DNA of 64,000 bases from Vitis vinifera (lineage: Eukaryota > Streptophyta > Magnoliopsida > Vitales > Vitaceae), in the NCBI RefSeq assembly GCF_030704535.1, contig NC_081818.1:29344001-29408000 (forward strand), written 5' to 3'. The notes beneath the pieces are model-generated. The model was not told the origin of the DNA. It worked only from the letters and a program-made list of their open reading frames with translations, and searched no databases. Below are positions 11,692-23,700 of this stretch, in pieces. Both the position numbers and the translations under genes were made by a program. Every line of letters starts with the position of its first letter. Position 1 is the first letter of the stretch.

Positions 11692-12271
11692 CGGCAAATC
11701 CGGGTTCGGTTTTCATACCCGGTCTGATTCTTTAAAAATTAAAACCCTAGATTTAATTGCAATTAAAAAAATTTGTTTTGTGTGGATCACGTTTATCTTT
11801 CACAATAATTTTTTTATTAAAATTATTTTATTTTATTTAAGTTTTTAATAATAAAAGCATTATTAGTTACAATAGGTTTAAGATGGTTGAATTTTCATTA
11901 AACATTAAACATGTATATAAGAATTATATTAATCACTTATTAAAATGAAGAATGAAATTTATATATTCTTTATTCATCGGATCGTTTTCAGCTTAAAACC
12001 TAATTATAACGATCCGCACCTAACCAATTGGGCCCTCATGGCTTTAAAAGCCCTGTATCGGCAAATTCGGATTCAATTTTCATATCCCGTCTAATTCTTT
12101 AAAAATTTAAACCCTAGATTTAATTGCAATTAAAAAAAATGTTTTGTGTGGATTACTATTTTATTTAAGTTTTTAATAATAAAAGCATTATAAGTTACAA
12201 TAGGTTTAAGGCTTAAAACCTAGTTATAACGACTCGCACGTAACCAATTGGGCCCTCACGACTTTAAAAGC
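11692..12271. repeat. Diverged tandem duplication upstream of the kinase gene
   Basis: Copy A, 11692-12058, and copy B, 12059-12271, both begin CGGCAAAT(C/T)CGG and both contain AAACCCTAGATTTAATTGC, the AAGCATTAT(T/A)AGTTAC block and a TAACCAATTGGGCCCTCA block near the end. Copy A has about 150 extra AT-rich bases in its middle. A weaker third trace (GGACCCTCATAATTTTAAAA) follows near 12349. The divergence shows it is not recent. Confidence 0.75.
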
Positions 12272-15200
12272 TATTTACACTGGGGTCAAACAAACCCCCA
12301 CACCTCAGTATGAAATTGGTTATGATATTGTCCATTTTGAACTCAAAGGGACCCTCATAATTTTAAAACGCGTCTATAGGGTTACGAGGAATCCATACTT
12401 ATATCAAAAACTTTTCTCTATATCCAATGTGAAATGTCACATAAGATGTGATGTATACATGGTGGTATCTTTGAGAGAAAATAAATCTAAACAAAAAATT
12501 GGGGATTAATAGCAAAGTTAATTTTGATAAAGAGTATTCTGACTTGTAAGTTAAAACCGCGTGGACGTGGATGAATGCATGTATCAAAAAGATGGGGAGG
12601 ATAAATAAATAAAACAGAGAAACAAAACGCAGCGCTTTAGCATTAAAGAAGCAAAAACGGCGTCGTTTGTAAGGAAACCAAGATTTTGAATTTTGGAGCC
12701 ACTCGAAACTTCCGAAACGGTGCATTTTTTCTCTCATTGTTCCAACTTCCTACTGCTAGAGTCATTCGATTGAAACAAAACCCTAGTTTTGACTCTCCTG
12801 TGTTACACTTGAAATATTTTATTACCTTTCTGGTTTGGATTTACTTTACTATTCTCTCCTGTGTCATGACATGTAACTCGTGACGTGGCATGCGCTTGTG
12901 CCATGTCACCGAACGTACCATTCTGGTGACAGTATGGAACTCTGATCCTGCTTTGCAGGGGAGTTTTTTAGCTATGATTTAGTAAATAGCATATTGATTC
13001 TCAGTGCCAGTGTGGATGGTTTAAAGAGAGAACAATCCTGCCATGATTCATTAAATAAAATTTTTATGGTCAGTAGTCCATGATGAGTGGGATGAATGCA
13101 TCTTCTGTCCAAAATCTATGGTTGATGGCGATGTGACAGTGTAAGTAAGTCATGAATTTTTGAGTCACATAGTATCGTTATGGGACCAAGTCTGGTTTTC
13201 AGGGCCCTTTGTTTGAAGGATATTTTCTGTTCTTCCAAGAACTGTTTGATCTTGAAGAATCTGCCATGGTGGAGGACCTGAATCTCCTAATCCCACATAC
13301 ACTTTTGTAGTTATAAAGACCAAGTTCCTGTTTGTTGGGAAAAAAATTGTTCTGCCTCTGAGACCACTCCTGGATTTCAGTTGTGGTCACTACTGAGTTT
13401 ATCAATAAGTAATGGTGGGGTTCCTATTTTCCTCTTTGTTTGCGCTGTTTGTTGAGAGAAAATTCTGATCTTTTCTATGATATTTACAGATAGTCACATG
13501 AATGTGTACACACACATAGAGTTGGTTGGCACTGTCCTGCATTATGTTGCATCATTTTGATCCTCGAAGATACAAATTTATGATAGCTAATGAGGACAAT
13601 CTGTAATTTTATTTTATTTTTTTGCATTCTCCCCTTCTCCAATTGTAGTTTTCAGAAGACTAGCTGATGAATAGTGTCATGATGCTCTGCAGAACCACTG
13701 ATGAACTGTATTGGTAAGCCTAAGTAACTGGATGTGAATCATGGAGTATTGACTCAGCTACCACCTGTTGGTCTCTGAAAAAATCAGTTTGGAAATTGGG
13801 TGTATTGTATTTTGATATGGAATTCAACCAATGGACCTCAATTTCCAACACCCTTTCCTCGAAAATTAATATAAAAAAAAGGCTGAAGGAAAGAAAAGAA
13901 AAAAATTGTTATTTCTGATGGTTGTTGTGGTCCTGGACCTCAGCTGTTATATTCTTGTCATAGGTACCACCTAAAAAGTGGGATCAAGGATCAGAGCCAA
14001 CTGGAAAGTGGGAATGTGTATCCCACATTGAATCTTTTAAAAATCCGATCTTTTGCCTCCTGTAATTTGGATAAAGTTTCAGAATATTGAACTGTCTCAA
14101 CTTTAATATTCTTCTCCTCTTAAATTCTCCCACTGGATTGATAATGGCTAGAGGATATTCTCATACCATAGATTAACTGAAATCAGGAAGAAGTTTAGAC
14201 TGCTAAAACCATCACACAATGCATAACATCTACTAATCATGTAAGCTCCATCACATAAGCAATGGATTGGGAGAAAGCCGAAATTATATATCTTCTCTGT
14301 CCTTTCTCTTGAGAGTGCTTCCCCTACAGATGCGATGGGGAAAGACGAAATTGCATGGCAACCTGATTCTAGGGGAGTGTTTACTAGTAGAAGTGCTTGG
14401 GATGCCATTAAAGATCATGGGCAGGTCAGTTTCCTTCAATACTTTGGCATTCTTTGGTCTTAAGGGTAGTACTCTTAGGGAAAAAAAGGTTGTAAAACCC
14501 TATATATCTTGCCTCAGAGGGGAATTCTGTAGAGGCCTAAGTGCAGTTTTTCTCAAGCTATAACATTGGACAGGTATAAGATACAGTGTAAGAATCTCCA
14601 GGAGTGTAAGAGGTGAAAGATTGGACAGTTAGCATTATGAATTCAGAAGAATTAAGAATGAGATATAAATGTAGCTTGTAATATAGCAATTTTGGGCTGG
14701 GAAGAGCAGAAGGGTTTAAAGAACTTTTTTTTTTTTTTTTTACCAGTGGGCTATACAATTCATGGCATTATTGAGAATGTTTCTCTGGTTTATAATGGAG
14801 AAGGTGGTTAATGATTTTGAGGCAAACAGCAGTTAGTTTTGATTTTGAATATATTCCTGGCATGATTCATTCTTGAAGTTACTATCAAGTACTTGGTTGA
14901 TTACTCCTCCTGGAAGTGTATGACAGATTAATTGATTGTTCCTGACTTGTGGCGTGCATCGGGAAGAGAAAACTGACAGTGAAAGCCAGCTGCTATGAAT
15001 GTTGTTTGGGCCAACAGGACTGAGTCAGTTCGTGGACATAAAGCTAGTGATATTTTCACTGGGTAGGAGGCTGCAGGAGATAGAGGATTAGAGGGGGCCT
15101 TAGTTGCTGCGGGTTCCATGAATGCTAAGAATGTTCTTCAGGCACCTGCTGCTCCTTGGCAGGCTAACTATTGATTGCATTGAGTGTGGGACATTGGCTT

Positions 15201-16680
15201 CTTCCCCCTCAAATGTGGCCAGAAGTTTACTCTTAAGACTGTCTGCTAGTCTCCCTCTGCTATTTAATTTTCTTTTCTACGACACAGTAGAAAATTGCCA
15301 AGACTATTTTCTTGGCTATCAAACAAGCAGGTAAAGTAGACCTCCTAAATTAAGATTTTCAGCAGTTGACTAATCTCATAATCATGTGTCTGAGCTAATC
15401 ATCTGCATATAATTTATAGACACCACATTCATGATACCCCCACTATCTGTTTCTCTTGATATTGTTGTCACCCTAATCAAAAACATGCCAGGGAATTAGG
15501 CTATTCAGATCTCTTGTCATTGAATATTCTAATAATCCCTTAATAGACTAAACTATTCATCATCTGTGATTGAATATTCTAATAGCTCCTTGCCTAATCA
15601 ACAGCTTTATCAAGCGTGTTACTCCACAGGGTCTACGTTCTTTATTTATATTATTCTGGTTTTTTGCTTTGGTAATTGCCTACATTAACTAGATTGAATT
15701 TGGCTTCTGACTTATGTCACAACACCATTTGTTTTGATCCATCGATGTGATACTTCTCTTCGAAATTTTTTAGCCTTTCTCTGTAAATCTTGTTGGGGTA
15801 TTGACATAATCTACCTTTCTTCGTCAATGTGAAACCGAGTCAGCTGATTCTGCTATCCAAACCTGGAGAAGATGGGATGTGTGTAGATTAGCCAAGAGCT
15901 AATGTCCAAGGAATGTACTTAGATAAATGCTGTACTGCTGTCTACATGTGAAACAACCATCCTTATCCGGGCATACTTTTTCACATAAAAAACTGTTCAC
16001 AGTTTGGGAGAATGGTAAATCCCCTATCCCTAATGCACTGACAAAGAACTTTTTACGTACTCTTATGCAGAGTACTTCTCATAGATATTGTTTATTTTCT
16101 TGGTTAGGAGTTTGCTTAGATAGAGGCAGTGATGCCCATCTGTAAAACAGGCATCCCTTCCCTGACTTACATTGATATTCACCGTTGGAGAGAGAGAGGG
16201 GGAAAGAGAGAGAGAGATGAATGGTTGTGGGGGGTTGGGACAGAGAGAGGGAGAGATGGGTCAGTGGCTTTGTTGAATGATAGGAAAGGGGTGGCAGTAG
16301 ATCACATGGATGATCCACCAGGACTGCAGGAGGAGGTACCCTATATCACACTTTCCCTTTCCAGCAAGAGACTTGCAAACGTCGCCTTCAAGAATCCAAA
16401 CAGTGACCATTTTCTAAGCTCTCTTGTTTTCTTCCCCTCCTATCTCTTTGGCTTCTTTCCTCTAGGAATGTGTGCTCTGATTCTCCCTTCCCCTTTTCTC
16501 CACCTTGGTTCCTTCGTTTCTACATCCAACTAGATTTTGCTCCCCATCACTCATTGATGAAATCAGCTGACCTCCTCATCATCAGAGGAACTTTCTCTGA
16601 AGCATTTCCGTTCAATTTTTTTATGCTACAAACTTATGATTCCAAAGCACTAAAACAATTAACATATTGAAAAATGCAAA
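12272..16680. other. 4.4-kb spacer without a clear protein gene
   Basis: The start resembles a plus-strand plant leader (ACGGCGTCGTTT near 12657, then AAACCCTAG at 12779). Further on there are splice-like signals, such as a pyrimidine tract with TAG near 13648 and a GTAAGC near 13713, but no reading frame with family features. A GA-rich stretch lies at 16185-16260 and a T run at 14724-14742. It may hold a non-coding transcript or decayed gene; the sequence alone does not decide. Confidence 0.4.
14328..14460 (+). mobile_element. Short LINE relic (zf-RVT upstream region)
   Basis: Plus-strand codons from about 14328 read DAMGKDEIAWQPDSRG, then VFTSRSAWDAI, which fits the D-x-I-x-W...G-x-F-x-x-x-SAW-x-x-I stretch found just before the zinc-binding end of plant LINE ORF2. 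The frame is lost soon after. Only a fragment is visible and no ends were found. Confidence 0.45.
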
Positions 16681-17026
16681 GGAGAGAATCCTTTTTATTT
16701 CATGGCCCATACTACATGCCAGAGCTGGAAAACCCACCCACTGACACATGCAATGTAACTTAGATTTTTTTTTTCTTTTTCCCTTTCAACAATCCAACCT
16801 AGCAAAAGTATCACAGCAGCATGGAAAAGAAAGTCTAGAATTCAAAGCCCTCTGATTCCCCACACTAATATCCATCCAACTGAATTTTAAGTAGATATAC
16901 CCGACTCTATACACCACTCTACAGCGAAAAACATGAATTAGAGCTGATGATGCAGAAGCCTAATAACCCTCCTATTCCCACTAAGCCATCACAAAAAGTT
17001 GCAGTCCCTGTGTCATTGTTTGAGAA

Positions 17027-18215
17027 CTAGGCCTGGTTTTGATGGAAATGGTCCTGCTCCGGCCAAGCCCATAATCCAGACTGGTCGCTGATGCCACTGA
17101 ATATGTTGCAGAAGCTTTCGTCTTGAACAATTTGGTCGATCTTTTGGCAGTGGATGTCTGATCTTGGGGAGCCTTGGAGGAGTTGGGTTATGCTTGCTGG
17201 CCTGAGGGATGAAGGGAAGAATTGCTTGCTGCTTAATTGGGAAGAGACGGGGCTGTTTATGAGAGTTGTTCTTGAGATGTCTAGGTTGATGCCGGAGCTG
17301 TGCTCACTTCCATTGCTCCAAGAAATCTGATCAGTTTCTTTGTTAAGGTTTATGGGTCCAACTCCCTTGGGTTCTCTACTTTTTAGAGCCAATAACTGCA
17401 ACATTTGAACCAAAGAGTAAAGATGAATCAAGTAGTTATAAAACTGAATGTTTGGTAAAATCAGCATTGTCTCTCACAGAATTAAGTTTGGGAAAATTCT
17501 CCTACAAGGGATAAAAGAATGCCACTGAACTTCGAAGTCCGAATCCCAGATTTTCTCCCCTCCCAAACACCAAACATTTGGTACATAATAAAACATAGGT
17601 GAATTCAATGATGCAGAATGGGAATTCTTACCTCTGCATGAAGCTTCTTGTTCTGAGCCTGAAGAGCATCATTGTCAGCCTTGACTGCTTCGAACTGTCT
17701 CTTCAATAGGTCATAGTCTTTCTCTAGTTGCTTGGTTTTCCACCTGGCCCTCCTGTTTTGGAACCATATAGCAATCTGTCTGGGTTGCAGACCCAAGGTC
17801 CTAGCCAGCTGCATTTTCCTCTCAGGCTCAAGCTTGTTGCCCAACTCAAAGTTCTTCTCAAGGGTCTTCACCTGTTCCAAGTTGAGCCTCCTCTTCTTCT
17901 CCCCAGCCTGCGATCCATCATCCGAAAAGTCATCATCTCCATGCACTTCTTCACACCCATCAACCCCAGAGAAAGACATGGATCTCTTCATTAGGACTGG
18001 GATAACACCTGCAACATCACAACCATGCAGAATCCATCAACTACTATATATGTATGTGACAATGAAATGGGGTATAGCTTGAGGGAGAGAAATAGATAAG
18101 AGAGATGACCATGGAAGTCCTGAGGTGTACATGAGGGGAGGCCAGTGTGAGAGGTGTAAGGAGGGTGGTCCTCTAGATGAGTCTGAAAAAGGAAATCTGT
18201 AGGAAGGAAGGCCAT
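17027..18215 (-). CDS. HD-Zip class I transcription factor, ATHB13/20/23-like
   Basis: Three minus-strand exons: 18110-18215, 17632-18008, 17027-17395. They join in phase to 283 residues. The short first exon ([10 protein letters not shown]...PQDFHG) and the start of exon 2 ([14 protein letters not shown]) match the ATHB13/20/23/3 clade. The homeodomain covers about residues 72-128, with helix-3 [10 protein letters not shown] at 117-126. The leucine zipper has L130, L137, V144, L151 and L158 at seven-residue spacing. An acidic region ([11 protein letters not shown]) precedes the homeodomain, and the C-terminus has an aromatic/acidic patch ([10 protein letters not shown]), the usual AHA-type activation motif. 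Class I HD-Zip factors bind CAATNATTG as dimers in the nucleus and regulate growth and stress responses. The start at MAFLP was chosen over an in-frame Met 12 codons upstream because family members begin there. Confidence 0.93.
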
Positions 18216-20097
18216 TTCAATGCAAATCATGAACTTTGGCTCTTTATACAAATATAATAGACTGTGATGATAGTCTGACTCACATGGAGGCAGGTTTTAG
18301 AAAGAGGACATTTGTGCAGAGGCCGAAAGATAGCGATTTTAGGTTGAGAGAAGGGACGAGGGGCCTAACCTTACAATATTATATACCCAGACTTGGATCA
18401 TACATACTAAACATTACATTACTTAGCTTAATAATTCGAATAGCTTACTTTTAATGCTCATCAACATCCTATAGGGTGATCCCTCTTTCAATTTTATTGA
18501 GCTTTGACTCCAAAAATGGACTGATAGAGGGTAAGTATATATGATTAGTCTGCATGTAACATGGTTCAAATTTATTACAAAAGAAACAGTATCAAGATTG
18601 ATATAGATAGGAACAACATAGTGCAAAGGACTAAGTTCAAGTTAGGAAAGGGTTTCAGAGAGAGGACCAGGACCACAGGTCAAGTCCCATGCACAATGAG
18701 GAAACCTGGAGTAAAAACAATGGACAGGACAAATTCAAGCCATGGTCTCTAGTGATCATAAACCAAATATCAATCTAGCCCCCCATATCTCTTTGATTGA
18801 ATGTTACCTTTTTTTTTTTCCTTTTTTTTTCGGCCAGCCTGAATTTAGGGTATATATTACTGGTTTCTAGGCTCAAAATTGGCTGTGTTCAAGGCCTGAA
18901 TGGGTTGAGAATTGCAGAAATGAAGGTTCCCCATGAATCCAAATGGGGACATATCTCTAAATTGGAAAATGTAAAAGGAAGGTTCCCACACTTGGGGTTG
19001 GAGCAGGAGAGGGTAGTGGGTCCTTTACTGCACTACTTTAGGCTGGCCTAAAACAAGCTCCTCACATGGCTTTATTAGTTGGAGGTTTAGGGGGTACCCA
19101 TTTGGAATAGGGTGGATCCATGTTATTCCTGGTTCCTCTACTTCAAAATTTAATTGAAGAAAGTGCTTTAAATCTTCTCCACATGCCCTCGTGTTCCCAT
19201 GTGCCCTGTTTCACATCACTCTCTCTCTCTGATTGGGATTCTTCAACCACAGTTTTTTTTTTTTTTTAATATCAAGTAGTTATTCTAGATGCTTATCAGC
19301 TCTCACTGATCTGGACCCACCACCCAAAAGCTCCTACACCCTTGTTTTCTAACATTAAATTTTAAATAATCTATGTTACGTATACCCTTTGGCTGCTTGA
19401 TGAAAATATTTCAGAATTCACCTTCACATGATATGATGGGTGCTTAATAATGGGTGCAAAAAATGATCCCTTGGACTCATTGCCATGGCTTTTTTATAGG
19501 CCTCTTTGTTTTCTTCTTGTTCATTTTTCCTCATCTTATGTTTGGTGGTTGCGAAAATGAAAGTGAAAGAAAGGTAAAATTCTTAGTCTTATGGTTTGTG
19601 ATGTCATGGTTTCCATGAAATAGAATATTTAAAAAATTAGGAATAGAAAATTTATTTCATTTCATTTTTCATTTACTATCACGTTTAATTTACTTATCAA
19701 AAATAAGAATAAGAATAAGAATAAAACATTCATTCTCGTAATAATCGAGATTTGTTCTTACCAAGATTTTGATTTCTCTAGTACACATAATATTATGATT
19801 TAAATCGTTTGTTTGTTTGAAAAAATGTAAGCAAAGTGGAGGGTTTTGGTCCATGATGTGAAATGAGATAAAAGTTCAAAACTTTTCAACAGTAAAATCT
19901 CTCCCCTTTTGTTTGATAATCTATTTTTGTCTCCAACCAAAGCAGACAATGGGCTTCTTTGGATGGGCATGTGTCTGCTTCCGTGGGAGTTTTACTACTG
20001 CCTTTCTTGGAAATTTCTCTTCATAGGTTAATGTGATACTTACAATTTATTTACATTTCTTTAAGTTCATGCATTATAGTACACTTTCATCCTTTAA

Positions 20098-20144
20098 CAT
20101 ATATATATATATATATGGGACCATTTCCCATTTCTTAAAATAAA

Positions 20145-20192
<48 letters not shown>

Positions 20193-20243
20193 TCCCTCTC
20201 TCTCTCTCTCTCCCTCTCCCTCCCTCTCTCTCTCTCTCTCTCT
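20098..20243. repeat. (AT)n and long imperfect (CT)n microsatellites
   Basis: An (AT)9 run at about 20099-20116 is followed by an imperfect CT/CCT tract at 20150-20243, about 94 bases. Both lie roughly 1.9 kb upstream of the HD-Zip start codon. Confidence 0.95.
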
Positions 20244-20737
20244 TATCTATCCTTTTGTAGAATGAGTCATTCTATAGTATGATATGATGGACATATCAAA
20301 TCACCATTTTTTTTGTGTGGGTGGTAAAGTGAAAATGAATCAATTCTATAATTTAATGATTGAAATTGGAATTTCAAATATTTCAGGTGGATATGGGAGT
20401 TGAAAGTCCATATGGTCTGTTTGGTATTTCAGAAAATATCATTCAAAATAACCCTTATGAAACTACAGCTTCTTACAAAACACTTGTTTTGGAAACAGCA
20501 TGTTTGTCAAGTGATGTCATCTTAGCAAAATATGGAGTTTGTATTTAATAGAAAACCGTATTTTTATAGAGTAATTTCATCTTAATAAAACAAGAAATTT
20601 ATATTTTAATGGAAAGTCAGCATCTTCATTTTATGACATTATATGATATTAAAGCAGCTTAATCTAAGTTGAAAAAAAAGATATATGGACTTATTTGGGG
20701 CTAATATGGTCCAAAAAGAAATGCTATAAATATATAA

Positions 20738-20740
<3 letters not shown>

Positions 20741-20772
<32 letters not shown>
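20741..20772. repeat. (GA)16 microsatellite
   Basis: A pure GA run of 32 bases preceded by a TATAAATATATAAATA stretch. No gene is recognisable next to it. Confidence 0.95.
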
Positions 20773-20775
<3 letters not shown>

Positions 20776-23700
20776 AAAATTGGGCCCAAATTGGTAAGAA
20801 TTTTCCATGGAAAATCCAAGGCCCAGGACCAGGCCCAAATAATTTGGGCTGGAAAGTGCTATCTATGGGTTTGAGGCCTAAATTCCATGGGCTAGTATTC
20901 TGGCAGGCCTTTTAGTGTCTATTATATATACAATAAAATAAAAAAATAGCAAAAACATATTAATAATAATTTGATTTATATATTTATTTAAATATTTATT
21001 TTGGGACTGATAAAGTAAATTAAAAAGAGGAAAGGGAATCTTTTCTCTCTTTTTCACACACAAATTTGATTTGAATTGAAGTAGGGAAAGGAATTAATTT
21101 TTAAAAAATTTATTTTTTTTGGTATAATGGCTGTTATTTTCATTTGAATTTTGAAGGTAGGTATACTCAAAACCAACCAATTTCATTCTTTTGATGGAAG
21201 GAATATATGATTTGATTTTATTTTTTTTAAGAACACAAATATATTTGGAAAAAAAATTAGATTAGGAGGAGAGATCATTGTGTCTTTGTGATATATGTAA
21301 TCTCCTATGGTTTCGATTGATTAATCAACTACTATGGAAATTATTTTAAAAACTTTATTATATGGTTCTATGAAAGAAGAGAGAATTTTCTCCTCTACTC
21401 TCCCCCTTTGATACCTTGTTATCATATGTGACTAATCTCCTAAAAATAAAAATCTAACATCAACAAGATCATATTGAAAAGTTTCTTTTCAGTATCATAC
21501 AAAAAAATGTTATTAATTATAAATGGTGAAATGATCGAAAAAATTCATTACTTTGTACCTTATAAATGATATTGTAATGGAAAATTGTTTAAAATGCTCT
21601 CTAGGGAGAGGGACACTCTCGAGGATGACGATAGAGTACGAGTGGCAAGAGTTATACCGTACTAAGAGCACAACATGAAACCTTAAATGGAAGGAATCCG
21701 CAAGATTAGCATGCACAAACCAATAATGCAACACATGAGCTAACAATGCAATGCATAAAGCTCATAGACTAAGAGGTTGAACACATAAGGGCATTGTTGC
21801 ATCAAACATATAGACTAAGAAGGTGCTTAGTACACACAGGTTGCTTACATGCATGCCATTGTGTTGCTAGCTTAACAAGAGTATGACATGTTAAAATAAC
21901 TATGGACTCACACATATTAATCATAGTTTATGATTAAGCTATCTGGACATGTTTTAATTAATATTCATTGAGTATGGATCATCTTATGTGTAGAACCTAA
22001 TGCCACATATGTCTTTGATGATGGGCCTAAGACATGTGAGGCCCAACATTCCAAAGGGTATGGTTCATAAAGCATAGAGGAAATTCATATGTAAGAAATT
22101 CATCAGAATTGGCGTCCGTTAATATAATTTTGAATAGACAAAACGTTCTCTCCCCCACTTTCCATCACCAGAGAGAGACTATAGAAAGGTGGTTTCCCCT
22201 CCATCGCCTTAGAAGATCCATACTTCTTCAACAAGCATAATGGACTCGGGTTTGTTCCCATTCTGTAAATGTAAGACAAGTTTTCTATATTTGATTTGTA
22301 TTAAATTTATATTTTGGGTGACAATGGAGAATACAACATGACATATATATGACACAAGTCAAACAAATATCTACAAGCAAGACGTAGGTGACATGTAAGG
22401 TGCAACAAGTCGTATGAAGCTGAAATGGAAGAAAAGTAGTTGTTGAGCATAATACATGTGGTACGAGGAAAGACAAGCAATACAACTACTATGACAAAAG
22501 GCATGAATAAAGATAGGCAATACATGTCGATGGATAGACCATAATAACTAAAGTCTTAAGAGGATCTACTACCCAAAACTTCAATTTTGCATTCAAGTTT
22601 TATTGACTATGAATTAAAGCAGCAAACCCACTCAAGAAAGAAAATGAAAATGAGTTTTAAGGTAGTCATGTGATGGAATCAAAAGGTAACCCCACAAAAG
22701 GAAACTCTTCTACTCTTGTGTTAGTAACTTAGTATGAGTAGGCGGAACTACCTAAACCCTTATGGTTATATTAATTCCAGACCATTTGGAGTCCTGGACC
22801 AATATTAATTTGGGCTGATTGGCCTGAGAATGATTTAGAAAGATGAAACTATTAAATTGGATTGAAATTGGGCCAATTATTTCTTAAAAATTTTCCATTC
22901 CAAACCCAAGGCCCAGGCAGGGTAAAGCAGTTCTACAACAACCCCATCTGCAAAACTATAAAGGAGAGAGGGCTGTCCATGAACAGTAGAAATGGGCCAA
23001 TAATTTCATGTGCCAATGTTGTGGCAGGCCTTTTAGTGTCTAATTTTTAGAAGAAATATTTGGTTACAATGGATGAAATAATCCTTAAATCGGAAATTTA
23101 ACCATTGTCATATTTTTTTTGGAAAAGTAATCCATTTTTTAACATAAATACCCTTTCCTATTTTAAATATTTATACGTGGGTTTTAAAAGAAATGGTTAT
23201 TTTTACAAGAAAATAATGGAAATATTTTTGTCCAAATGATGCCAAAAATAGATGAAAGGTTAAATTTCAAAATTTGGGTTTTGAGAGACCCTTTTAATCA
23301 AATAACCCTTCGTAGTGTTAAGTTTGACCTATAAAATTTATTTTATTTATTTAAGAAATTGAGAGAAAAAAAATCATAATAATAAGAGATGAGTGCAGGT
23401 ATGACATCACAACTGAGCATAAAGGAGACAGACATTCCATCCAAGAAGCCACTAACTTACTCCATGACACCCATTAACCCCCCATCCATGCCCTAAAAAT
23501 GTGGTCGAACCAAATTTGATTGATTTTATAATAGGGTGCTCAACCCTAATGTTTGGTGGTTAATTTTATAATATGATTCTATATTTGTATGAATATTTTT
23601 ATAGGGTAAAAGTGCTTTTTCCTAGAAATAAGCTTAAATGGAGTGACATGCACGTTTGCATGGAAAGTTTTGTGGTATAGGCTTGGTTCATTGGAGCAAC

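Noticed and set aside
18242-18248. TATAAAG as the TATA box of the HD-Zip gene
   Set aside because: It is only about 27 bases before the chosen start codon, leaving no room for a leader.
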